Shown one piece after another: positions 52,312-58,826 of a DNA stretch of 58,826 nucleotides (the stretch's first letter is position 1; each line of letters starts with the position of its first letter). Under the pieces are notes generated by a model. It worked only from the letters and a program-made list of their open reading frames with translations, ran no database searches and had not been told where the DNA came from. The stretch lies in the NCBI GenBank assembly GCA_902595855.1, contig CACJRY010000010.1, forward strand, positions 1-58,826. The letters run 5' to 3'. This DNA is from an uncultured Alphaproteobacteria bacterium. GTDB taxonomy: Bacteria > Pseudomonadota > Alphaproteobacteria > HIMB59 > GCA-002718135. Position numbers and translations under genes: made by a program.

Positions 52312-52981
52312 GAATATGGAATTCATAACCAAAAAATTAGATTTTTCAAATCAAACAATGACAGAAATGCAATTAAATTCAAAAAATTTTTATAATGTAA
52401 TAAGAAAAAGAAGAAGTGTTCGTGATTTTAAAAAACAAAAAATAGATATTGATATTATAAAAAACGCTATTTTGGCTGCAGGAACGGCACCAAATGGAGC
52501 TAACCTTCAACCATGGCATTTTGTTATTATAAAAAATAAATCAATTAAAAAAAAAATCAGAATTGCAGCTGAAATTGAAGAGGCTGAATTTTATGAAAAT
52601 AAGGCGCCACAGGAATGGTTAGAGGCATTAAAACCTCTAGGAACTGATAAAAACAAATCATTTCTTGAAGAAGCTCCCTATTTAATTGCAATTTTTGAAA
52701 AAAAATATTCAGTTAAAAATAAAAAAAAAGTAAAGAATTATTATGTAAAAGAGTCAGTTGGAATTGCGACTGGTATTTTAATATCATGTTTACATTACTC
52801 CGGATTATCAATGTTAACTCATACTCCGAGTCCAATGAATTTTTTAAATCAAATACTTAAAAGACCAAATAATGAAAAACCCTTTGTTCTTTTGGTAGTT
52901 GGCAAACCTAAAGATGATTGTGAAATACCTGTCTATGCTGAAAAGAAAAAAGATTTTAATAAAATAACCTCAATTTTTTAA
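52310..52981 (+). CDS. nitroreductase-family flavoprotein of iodotyrosine deiodinase (IYD) type
   Basis: FMN-dependent. RKRRSVRDFKKQKIDIDI, AGTAPNGANLQPWHFVII, the EIEEAEFYENKAPQEWLEAL block and SFLEEAPYLIAIFEKKY, followed by GIATGILISCLHYSGLSMLT and NRPNNEKPF-like KRPNNEKPFVLLVVG, align with human and bacterial IYD more closely than with NfsB-type nitroreductases. That family performs reductive dehalogenation of halotyrosines. Start choice among ATG 52310, 52316 and 52358 is open. It converges on the phosphoribosyltransferase with a 4-base overlap. Confidence 0.8.
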   Translation: MNMEFITKKLDFSNQTMTEMQLNSKNFYNVIRKRRSVRDFKKQKIDIDIIKNAILAAGTAPNGANLQPWHFVIIKNKSIKKKIRIAAEIEEAEFYENKAPQEWLEALKPLGTDKNKSFLEEAPYLIAIFEKKYSVKNKKKVKNYYVKESVGIATGILISCLHYSGLSMLTHTPSPMNFLNQILKRPNNEKPFVLLVVGKPKDDCEIPVYAEKKKDFNKITSIF

Positions 52982-53481
52982 TCAATCTCTTCAGGTTTCA
53001 TAGTTTCGTATTTTTCATACGGCATATGAATCCACGGAGAGTCATCTAAATAGTCTACATAGTAGTTAGGTTTGAAGCTAGAAACTGCCTTATAAAACAG
53101 AACACCAGTTCTAATTGGTTCATCTAGATAAAAACCGTAAAAGTGTTCCATCCACTCAATACTCTTTTTTAGAGTAATTCCTGAGTCTGCTAAATCATCT
53201 ACTATTAAAACTTTAGAACCAATATTAGGGCTTGTTTTTGCTAAATCTCTTGAAAAAGTTATTGATCCTCTTTTATTTTTAACACCATCACCTCTATAGG
53301 ACTCAACAGAGAGTACAGCAAGAGGCACATCAAATATCCTAGCCATAATATCACCTACTCGCATTCCACCTTTTGCAATACAAACAACTTGGTTGAAATC
53401 CCAACCATCTTTGTACACCATTGATGCTAGTTGTTCAGTTTTTTTATTATATTCTTCCCAAGAAATATGTAAATCCGCCAT
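52978..53481 (-). CDS. Gpt-like phosphoribosyltransferase
   Basis: Purine-type PRT: HISWEEYNKKTEQLASMVYK, VVCIAKGGMRVGDIMAR, and the PRPP-binding loop VLIVDDLADSGITLKK, with WIHMPYEKYE near the C-terminus as in xanthine-guanine PRT (Gpt). Likely converts xanthine/guanine/hypoxanthine to the nucleotide; exact base not determinable. Preceded by Shine-Dalgarno AAAGGA and by a hairpin after the BMP gene, so it could be co-transcribed with the transporter. Confidence 0.88.
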   Translation of the reverse strand: MADLHISWEEYNKKTEQLASMVYKDGWDFNQVVCIAKGGMRVGDIMARIFDVPLAVLSVESYRGDGVKNKRGSITFSRDLAKTSPNIGSKVLIVDDLADSGITLKKSIEWMEHFYGFYLDEPIRTGVLFYKAVSSFKPNYYVDYLDDSPWIHMPYEKYETMKPEEID

Positions 53482-53505
53482 TGTAATCCTTTGTTTAAAT
53501 AAGAT

Positions 53506-53536
53506 AACCTCCCTTTATAAAATTTAAAGAGAGGTT
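53506..53536 (-). terminator. hairpin between the BMP gene and the phosphoribosyltransferase
   Basis: In minus-strand RNA: AACCUCUCUUUA / UAAAGGGAGGUU, a 12-bp stem with one G-U wobble and a 7-base loop. It lacks a proper U-run (AUCUUAUUU follows), so it may be an attenuator or 3'-end stabiliser for the abundant binding-protein mRNA rather than a full terminator. Confidence 0.6.
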
Positions 53537-53550
53537 TAATAAAAAAAATA

Positions 53551-54618
53551 TTACTGAGGAAGTTCGCCGTCAATTCCTTGAACGTACCAATCCATAGTTG
53601 CCATCATAAAGTCATCAGCAACTTCTCCTTCAGCGACTCTTAGTTCACCTGCCTGATCGTAAATTGGTCCAGTAAATGGATGAAGTGAACCATCTTTAAT
53701 TGCAACTTCCATAGCTACAGCTTCTTGAATTAAGTCAGTAGGCATTAGCTTTGCATTGTATGGTGACATAACGACCATTCCTTCTGCCATTCCGTCCCAA
53801 GTATCTTTTTCAGACCAAGTTCCATCAACAACAGCTTGAGCTCTTTGAGCGTAGTATGGTCCCCAAATATCTTCAATAGCTGTTAGATGAGCGTTAGGAC
53901 AAAACTCTTCTTGGTTTGAAGCTTGACCAAAAGCAAGAACGCCAGCTTTTTCAGCTGCTTGACATGGTGCATAAGTATCAGTGTGTTGAACTAAAATGTC
54001 TGCACCTTGGTTAATTAGCGTGTTAGCAGCATCAGCTTCTTTACCTGGATCATACCAAGTAAATGCCCAAATTATTTTAATTTTAATATCTGGGTTAACT
54101 TTAGAAGCTGCTAAATAGAAAGCGTTTATACCTCTAACAACCTCAGGAATTGGAAATGATGCGATATAACCAATAGTGTTTGTCTTGGTCAAATGTCCAG
54201 CAATATGACCAGAAATTGTTCTTCCTTCATAAAATCTCGCTGAATATGTTGAAACGTTTGCCGCTCTCTTGTACCCAGTTGCATGTTCAAATTTAACATC
54301 AGGAAATTCATTAGCGACTTCTAATGTTTGATCCATGTAGTTAAATGAAGTAGTAAAAATTAAGTCATGACCAGAAGCAGCTAATTTACGAATTGCTCTT
54401 ACAGCATCAGCATTTTCAGGAACATTTTCAATATAAGTAGAAGTAACAGAGTCACCAAGTTGACTTTCCATGTATTGTCTTCCAACATCATGCATGTATG
54501 TCCAACCATGGTCACCCGGAGGGCCTATATAAATAAAGCCAACTTTTTTAGGGTCTGCATTGGCTGATCCAACTGAAATCCCTAAAATAGATATAGTTAA
54601 TATTAGTAGTCTAATCAT
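53551..54618 (-). CDS. BMP/PnrA-family substrate-binding protein of an ABC transporter
   Basis: Secreted binding protein: signal peptide from ATG 54618 (LLILTISILGISVGSANA), then KVGFIYIGPPGDHGWTYMH, TTSFNYMDQTLEVANEFPDV, KFEHATGYKRAANVSTYSAR and RAQAVVDGTWSEKDTWDG. Basic membrane protein/PnrA proteins bind nucleosides or purine bases. Shine-Dalgarno AGGTGAGG precedes the ATG; an ATG at 54657 in the same frame is too far upstream to be the start. Codon use is less AT-biased than neighbours, as expected for high expression. It is in the transporter operon. Confidence 0.93.
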   Translation of the reverse strand: MIRLLILTISILGISVGSANADPKKVGFIYIGPPGDHGWTYMHDVGRQYMESQLGDSVTSTYIENVPENADAVRAIRKLAASGHDLIFTTSFNYMDQTLEVANEFPDVKFEHATGYKRAANVSTYSARFYEGRTISGHIAGHLTKTNTIGYIASFPIPEVVRGINAFYLAASKVNPDIKIKIIWAFTWYDPGKEADAANTLINQGADILVQHTDTYAPCQAAEKAGVLAFGQASNQEEFCPNAHLTAIEDIWGPYYAQRAQAVVDGTWSEKDTWDGMAEGMVVMSPYNAKLMPTDLIQEAVAMEVAIKDGSLHPFTGPIYDQAGELRVAEGEVADDFMMATMDWYVQGIDGELPQ

Positions 54619-54714
54619 TTTAACCTCACCTGCTAAAAATAATTGTTTATTCAACATCTTTCTTAAAGGTCGCTCAACGATTCTTAATACAAATATTAAA
54701 AAAAAAGTGGATAT

Positions 54715-55584
54715 CTATCTACCCTTGAAAAAAGGTATTGTGAGAGACGCTGGGGCACTTAACTTTATCCTAAGACGATTACTAGAAATTATTATCAATA
54801 CGACCATGGTTGCTAAATATGGCGCCATATTGAAGAATTGACCAGGAAAATTTAAACCCCAAGCTTGGAGATTCATCTGTAATATTGAGACGCCACCAAA
54901 AATGTAAGCACCAATCAAAATTCTTCCAGGCTTCCATGTTGCAAAAACAACCAAAGCAAGAGCAATCCAGCCTCTTCCTGCAGTCATATTTTCTTGCCAC
55001 ATCGGAGCATAACATATCGACATATAAGAACCTGCTAATGCACACATACTACCACCAAATAAAATGCCTAGCAGTCTTATCTTAATAACACTATAACCAA
55101 GAGCATGCGATGAATCGTGGGACTCTCCAACAGCTCTAAATATTAAACCCAGTTTAGTTTTATAAAAAAAATAACTTACTAAAAATACTATAACAAAAGA
55201 TAGGGCTACAAAAAAATAAGGATTTAATCCTGTAATTGGTGTTCCTATATATTTTTTACCAATCATTGAGCTCAGACCAATACCAAAAATTGTAAGTGCT
55301 AAACCAGTTGCTACTTGATTGGACATTAATATTAGAACTAAATATGCAAAAAGTCCCGACATCAGTATTCCTGAAAAAATAGATACTAGAAACGCTAAAA
55401 CATAACTTCCTGTTACAACTAAAGTAACAAATGCAGATACAGCACCTACCAACATCATGCCCTCAACTCCGAGATTTAAAACTCCAGTTTTTTCTGTTAC
55501 CAATTCCCCTATTGCGGCAAAAACTAAAGGTGTCGTAGCAATTAAAATAATCTGAATAACACCAAATAAAATATCTACATTCAT
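54715..55584 (-). CDS. BMP-type ABC transporter permease (NupQ/YufQ-like)
   Basis: 289 residues, eight or so helices. TTPLVFAAIGELVTEKTGVLNLGVEGMMLVGA and AVGESHDSSHALGYSVIKIRLLGIL match the BPD2 permease family (YufQ/NupQ, RbsC-like). It overlaps the other permease by four bases; 96 bases separate it from the BMP gene. Confidence 0.92.
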   Translation of the reverse strand: MNVDILFGVIQIILIATTPLVFAAIGELVTEKTGVLNLGVEGMMLVGAVSAFVTLVVTGSYVLAFLVSIFSGILMSGLFAYLVLILMSNQVATGLALTIFGIGLSSMIGKKYIGTPITGLNPYFFVALSFVIVFLVSYFFYKTKLGLIFRAVGESHDSSHALGYSVIKIRLLGILFGGSMCALAGSYMSICYAPMWQENMTAGRGWIALALVVFATWKPGRILIGAYIFGGVSILQMNLQAWGLNFPGQFFNMAPYLATMVVLIIISSNRLRIKLSAPASLTIPFFKGR

Positions 55585-56654
55585 AATTTTGACCTAAAAG
55601 ATATTTTATAATTTACTAATAGTTCAGTTCCTAATAAAAAAAATAAAACTAAACCTTGAAAAACAAAACCTACGGCTGCAGGAATTTGCATGAATAACTG
55701 TGCGTCTTCAGCACCTAAATACGTTAGGGCTATTACAAGAGATGCAAATACAATGCCTATTGGATTAAGTCTTCCAAGAAATGCCACAATAATTGCCGTA
55801 AAACCATAATTTGGAGATATATCTCTATACAATAAACCAATTGGTCCAGAAACTTCTCCTAAACCAGCTATACCAGCAAAGGCTCCGGAAAAAATAAAAG
55901 CAATGTATATTAAGTTGTTTTGATTAAAACCTGCGTACTTAGAAGCTGTTGGACTGAAACCAGTTACTTTAAGTTGATAGCCCAACATTGTTTTAGAAAA
56001 AATAAACCAGGAAGCAAAAACTGCTGCAAGAGAGATAATAATTCCAAAGTGAACTCTTAATCCTTGAAAAAGCAACGGCATTCGTCCTGAGTCTCCAAAA
56101 GATCTAGTCTTGGGAAAGCTATAACCATAAGGATCTTTCCATGGCCCCACTACAAGATAATCCAGTATTAATAATGCAATATAAACAAGCATTAAACTGG
56201 TTAAGATTTCATTTGTATTAAATCTTACCTTTAATATTGCTGGTATCATACCCCAAAGAGCGCCACCAATAGCACCACCAATTATCATCAAAGGCAAAAC
56301 CCAAAAACCTGATGTATCATGAAAATAAATTCCTATACCTCCACCAAAAACAGCACCCATTGTTAATTGACCCTCAGCACCAATGTTATAGAGATTATTT
56401 TTAAAACAAAATGCTAGTCCAACAGCAATTAAGGCCAAAGGGGTTGCCTTCACTAAGAGTTCTGAAATTCCATAAGAATTAGAGATTGGGGATATAAAAA
56501 ATGTATATAAAGCAAAACTAGGCTTAAAACCCATTAAAACAAAAATTATAGACCCTGTTAAAATAGTTAAGATCACTGCAATAATAGGAATAAGAAAATT
56601 CATCAAAGTCGAAGGGTTACCACGAGCTCTGAACTCTGGAATTATATTAATCAA
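55581..56654 (-). CDS. BMP-type ABC transporter permease (NupP/YufP-like)
   Basis: 357 residues. LVKATPLALIAVGLAFCFKNNLYNIGAEGQLTMGA and FNTNEILTSLMLVYIALLI are the family blocks; GFSPTASKYAGFNQNNLIYIA corresponds to the coupling loop. Heterodimeric partner of the downstream permease. It overlaps the ATP-binding gene by 8 bases. Confidence 0.93.
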   Translation of the reverse strand: MINIIPEFRARGNPSTLMNFLIPIIAVILTILTGSIIFVLMGFKPSFALYTFFISPISNSYGISELLVKATPLALIAVGLAFCFKNNLYNIGAEGQLTMGAVFGGGIGIYFHDTSGFWVLPLMIIGGAIGGALWGMIPAILKVRFNTNEILTSLMLVYIALLILDYLVVGPWKDPYGYSFPKTRSFGDSGRMPLLFQGLRVHFGIIISLAAVFASWFIFSKTMLGYQLKVTGFSPTASKYAGFNQNNLIYIAFIFSGAFAGIAGLGEVSGPIGLLYRDISPNYGFTAIIVAFLGRLNPIGIVFASLVIALTYLGAEDAQLFMQIPAAVGFVFQGLVLFFLLGTELLVNYKISFRSKL

Positions 56655-58155
56655 TTTTATGCCCTCCCATTAAAAGTCCAATTTGAGAAATAGATATCTC
56701 CCTTGTGTCGTAACTTTTGGATAATTTTCCATTAAATATTACTGACAAACGATGAGTAATTTCAATAAGCTCATCTAAGTCTTGCGAGATCACAATTATT
56801 GAAGTTCCATTTTTTGCTAATTCAATTAAGGATTGCCTAATAGCATGTTCAGCTCCTGCATCTATACCCCATGTTGGATGCGATATAATTAAGAGCTTTG
56901 GTTTAGATAATATTTCTCTTCCAATGACAAATTTCTGTAAATTACCTCCTGATAAACTAGAAGCTTTTGCATCAGGACCAGGTGTAACTACATTAAATTT
57001 TTCAATTACTTTTTTTGCTTGAACTTCAATATTTTCAAAACTTATCAATCCATTTTTTTGAAAGTCATTATCAGGAAATTGACTAAGTAAAATATTTTCA
57101 GTTAATGTTAATTCAGGAACAGCACTGTGACCGAGTCTATTTTCGGGCACAAATGCTATAGACATATCACGTCTCTTTTTTGGAGAAAAATTCTTTATAT
57201 CAATTTTATTAAAATCTAGCTCTCCACTAACTCCCTCAATTTCCTCTCCAGTTAACAAATTCATTAATTCAGATTGTCCATTACCAGCAACACCTGCTAT
57301 CCCAAATATTTCCCCCTCTTTAATATCAAACGAAATATTTTTTAAATCTACCAAAAAAGGATCATTAAATTCTATTGATAAATTTTTAGCTGATAAATTT
57401 ATTTTTGAAGTGATATTAGAATAATCTGTTGCAATTTCACTTAGTTTTTTTCCCAACATTTTAGTTGCTAAAGTCTCAGCAGTTTCATTCTCGAGTTTAC
57501 TTGACTCTATAACTTCGCCATTTCTTAAAATTGTAACCTCATCGCATAAATTGATTACTTCTTCTAATTTATGGGTAATATACAAAATAGTTCTACCTTC
57601 TTTTAAAAGAGTATTGAGTGTTTCAAATAAACTTTTGACTTCCTGAGGCGTTAGGACCGAAGTTGGCTCATCCATAATTAACAATTGTGGATCTTGCAAA
57701 AGAATTCTTACAATTTCAACTCTTTGTTTCTGTCCAGCAGATAGAGTATTTATAGGGGCATTAAGATCCAAAGGTAACTTATATCTATTTGATATTTCAT
57801 TTACTTTTTCTTGTAAGTTAGAAAATGACATATTTTGATCAATACCCAAAATTAAATTTTCTCTGACAGTAAGTGAATCGAATAAAGAAAAATGTTGAAA
57901 AACCATTCCGATTTTATTTTTTCTTGCCTCCGAAGGTGATTGAACTTTTAAAGGGCTATTGTTAAAAGTTATTTCACCTTCATCAGATTTTAACAATCCA
58001 TACAAGATTTTTACTAATGTAGATTTTCCAGCACCATTCTCACCTAAAAGTGCGTGAACAGTATTTTTTTTAATGTTAAAAGAAATATTTTTGTTTGCAA
58101 TAACTTTAGGAAAAGATTTTGAAACATTTTTAATTATTAAAATATTCTCAGACAT
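56647..58155 (-). CDS. duplicated ATP-binding protein of the BMP-type ABC transporter (NupO/YufO-like)
   Basis: Two ABC domains. First: LLGENGAGKSTLVKILYG (Walker A), TLSAGQKQRVEIVRIL, LLIMDEPTSVLTP. Second: GIAGVAGNGQSELMNLL (degenerate P-loop with Gln instead of Lys), ASSLSGGNLQKFVIGRE, LLIISHPTWGIDAGAE. The degenerate second site is standard for the RbsA/NupO family. Length 502. It overlaps allA by 8 bases, tying uptake to ureide catabolism. Confidence 0.95.
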   Translation of the reverse strand: MSENILIIKNVSKSFPKVIANKNISFNIKKNTVHALLGENGAGKSTLVKILYGLLKSDEGEITFNNSPLKVQSPSEARKNKIGMVFQHFSLFDSLTVRENLILGIDQNMSFSNLQEKVNEISNRYKLPLDLNAPINTLSAGQKQRVEIVRILLQDPQLLIMDEPTSVLTPQEVKSLFETLNTLLKEGRTILYITHKLEEVINLCDEVTILRNGEVIESSKLENETAETLATKMLGKKLSEIATDYSNITSKINLSAKNLSIEFNDPFLVDLKNISFDIKEGEIFGIAGVAGNGQSELMNLLTGEEIEGVSGELDFNKIDIKNFSPKKRRDMSIAFVPENRLGHSAVPELTLTENILLSQFPDNDFQKNGLISFENIEVQAKKVIEKFNVVTPGPDAKASSLSGGNLQKFVIGREILSKPKLLIISHPTWGIDAGAEHAIRQSLIELAKNGTSIIVISQDLDELIEITHRLSVIFNGKLSKSYDTREISISQIGLLMGGHKID

Positions 58156-58639
58156 CTATAGAAAAAACCTCATCTTCATCAAATTTATATATTTCTAAAT
58201 TACCTTCGTCATTTTTTTTATCAATGGTTATAAATTTTGCATCTTCAATTGAGATTAATGGAAAATGCCAAACTCTTGGTTTAAAGTTTATACCAAAACC
58301 ATTGTCTACTCTAAATATATTAAGATCATTTAAATTAGGTTTTGCACTTGCAGGACAAACAACAACAATAAATGGATGATTACCAAGAGGAAGAAAAACT
58401 TGAGAACTGAATGGATGATTTTCTAACATGTCAATTTTTAGTGGGAAAATTCTTTTTTTGGCTTCAAATAAATTTAAACGAACTCTTTTATCTTCTCCAT
58501 CAATTTCTATATTAGCAAGATCGAAATAACTCTTTGTGGTATTCATATTAATATCTGTAGACTCTACAGAGTAAGGATTAATAAAATCGCCAAATTTTGT
58601 AAACTTATCTTTAGTAACTTCTTCTATCTTCAAACTCAT
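58148..58639 (-). CDS. allA: ureidoglycolate lyase
   Basis: Converts ureidoglycolate to glyoxylate and urea. SLKIEEVTKDKFTKFGDFI, HPFSSQVFLPLGNHPFIVVV and VDNGFGINFKPRVWHFPLISI (the R-VWH-PL motif) are diagnostic for AllA. It stands between the allantoicase gene (7-base gap) and the transporter ATPase (overlap) in one minus-strand operon. Confidence 0.93.
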   Translation of the reverse strand: MSLKIEEVTKDKFTKFGDFINPYSVESTDINMNTTKSYFDLANIEIDGEDKRVRLNLFEAKKRIFPLKIDMLENHPFSSQVFLPLGNHPFIVVVCPASAKPNLNDLNIFRVDNGFGINFKPRVWHFPLISIEDAKFITIDKKNDEGNLEIYKFDEDEVFSIDV

Positions 58640-58646
58640 AGAGTTA

Positions 58647-58826
58647 TTATATCTTTCCCATAATTCTTAAACGCGATATTCCACCATCTGGAAAAATATT
58701 CAATTTAATAAAATTAAATTTTTGCTTATTATTTTTATTTGGAATAATTAGTTGATGATGTGGTTTTAAATAAGTCTTTGGTATAACTGTACTCCATTTT
58801 TTACTTAAATTGAAAATTCTATCCGT
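58647..58826 (-). CDS. alc: allantoicase, C-terminal part (cut by window edge)
   Basis: The last 59 residues: DRIFNLSKKWSTVIPKTYLK, HHQLIIPN and LIKLNIFPDGGISRLRIMGK before the TAA at 58647-58649. The N-I-x-PDGGI-x-RLR ending is the hallmark of allantoicase repeats. Allantoicase turns allantoate into ureidoglycolate, the substrate of AllA next door, making the assignment firm despite the truncation. Confidence 0.88.
   Translation of the reverse strand, partial: TDRIFNLSKKWSTVIPKTYLKPHHQLIIPNKNNKQKFNFIKLNIFPDGGISRLRIMGKI

Overview
The window is AT-rich (roughly 30% GC by eye) with tightly packed genes: most neighbours overlap by 1-20 bases or sit within a few bases, and no gene-free stretch exceeds 300 bases. 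No insertion sequence, prophage or CRISPR array is visible. Several gene families are alphaproteobacterial in type: alpha-type SerC, a DUF815 ATPase, a DUF4864 protein, a glycine riboswitch, BMP-type nucleoside ABC transport, and small SdhE next to mfd/recG. Together this suggests a streamlined, free-living (probably marine) alphaproteobacterium of the SAR11/HIMB59/AEGEAN-169 kind. It is unlikely to be a typical Candidatus Pelagibacter, because it carries serA and serC. The lineage is inferred, not proven.

Layout. 1-10.3 kb (mostly minus): tatD (cut), metG, holB, tmk, a D,D-carboxypeptidase, an RlpA-like lipoprotein, mltB, tRNA-Ser(TGA) on plus, mfd, sdhE. 10.3-24.1 kb: core information processing and secretion (recG, ykgJ-like, tRNA-Lys(TTT), coaD, gyrA, ssb, uvrA, sodB, yajC-secD-secF, DUF815 ATPase). 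24.1-31.5 kb: an FKBP-rhodanese fusion, three EamA exporters around a class III aminotransferase, acylphosphatase, Bcp, two tandem paralogous small membrane proteins, a SRAP peptidase and a DUF4864 protein. 31.5-38.8 kb: a LysE/ArgO exporter, a 1004-residue kinase-M23-aminotransferase fusion, psuK-psuG, a nucleoside hydrolase and a PhyH-type oxygenase. 39-45.5 kb: a tandem pair of roughly 73-residue membrane proteins behind a structured leader and ahead of a strong terminator, then mazG, an orphan ABC-2 permease, an M20 amidohydrolase, a lytic transglycosylase and htpG. 45.5-50.3 kb: serA, serC and a DUF1015 gene behind a glycine riboswitch, with a TrpB2-type tryptophan synthase beta upstream. 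50.4-53.5 kb: another EamA gene with no canonical start codon, small proteins, a rhodanese, an iodotyrosine-deiodinase-like nitroreductase and a Gpt-like phosphoribosyltransferase. 53.5-58.8 kb: a BMP-type ABC transporter in one operon with allA and allantoicase (cut at the window end).

How the genes work together. Three sets deal with nucleosides and purines: psuK/psuG plus nucleoside hydrolase, the phosphoribosyltransferase, and the alc-allA-transporter operon. This points to scavenging of purines and modified nucleosides for nitrogen and carbon. The serine block makes O-phosphoserine (SerA lacking its regulatory ACT domain, then SerC) and appears to be controlled by glycine at the RNA level. 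The adjacent TrpB2 might draw on the same metabolite. The items most worth follow-up are the glycine-riboswitch serine operon, the trifunctional fusion protein, the tandem small membrane proteins with their structured leader and terminator, and the EamA frame without a start codon.
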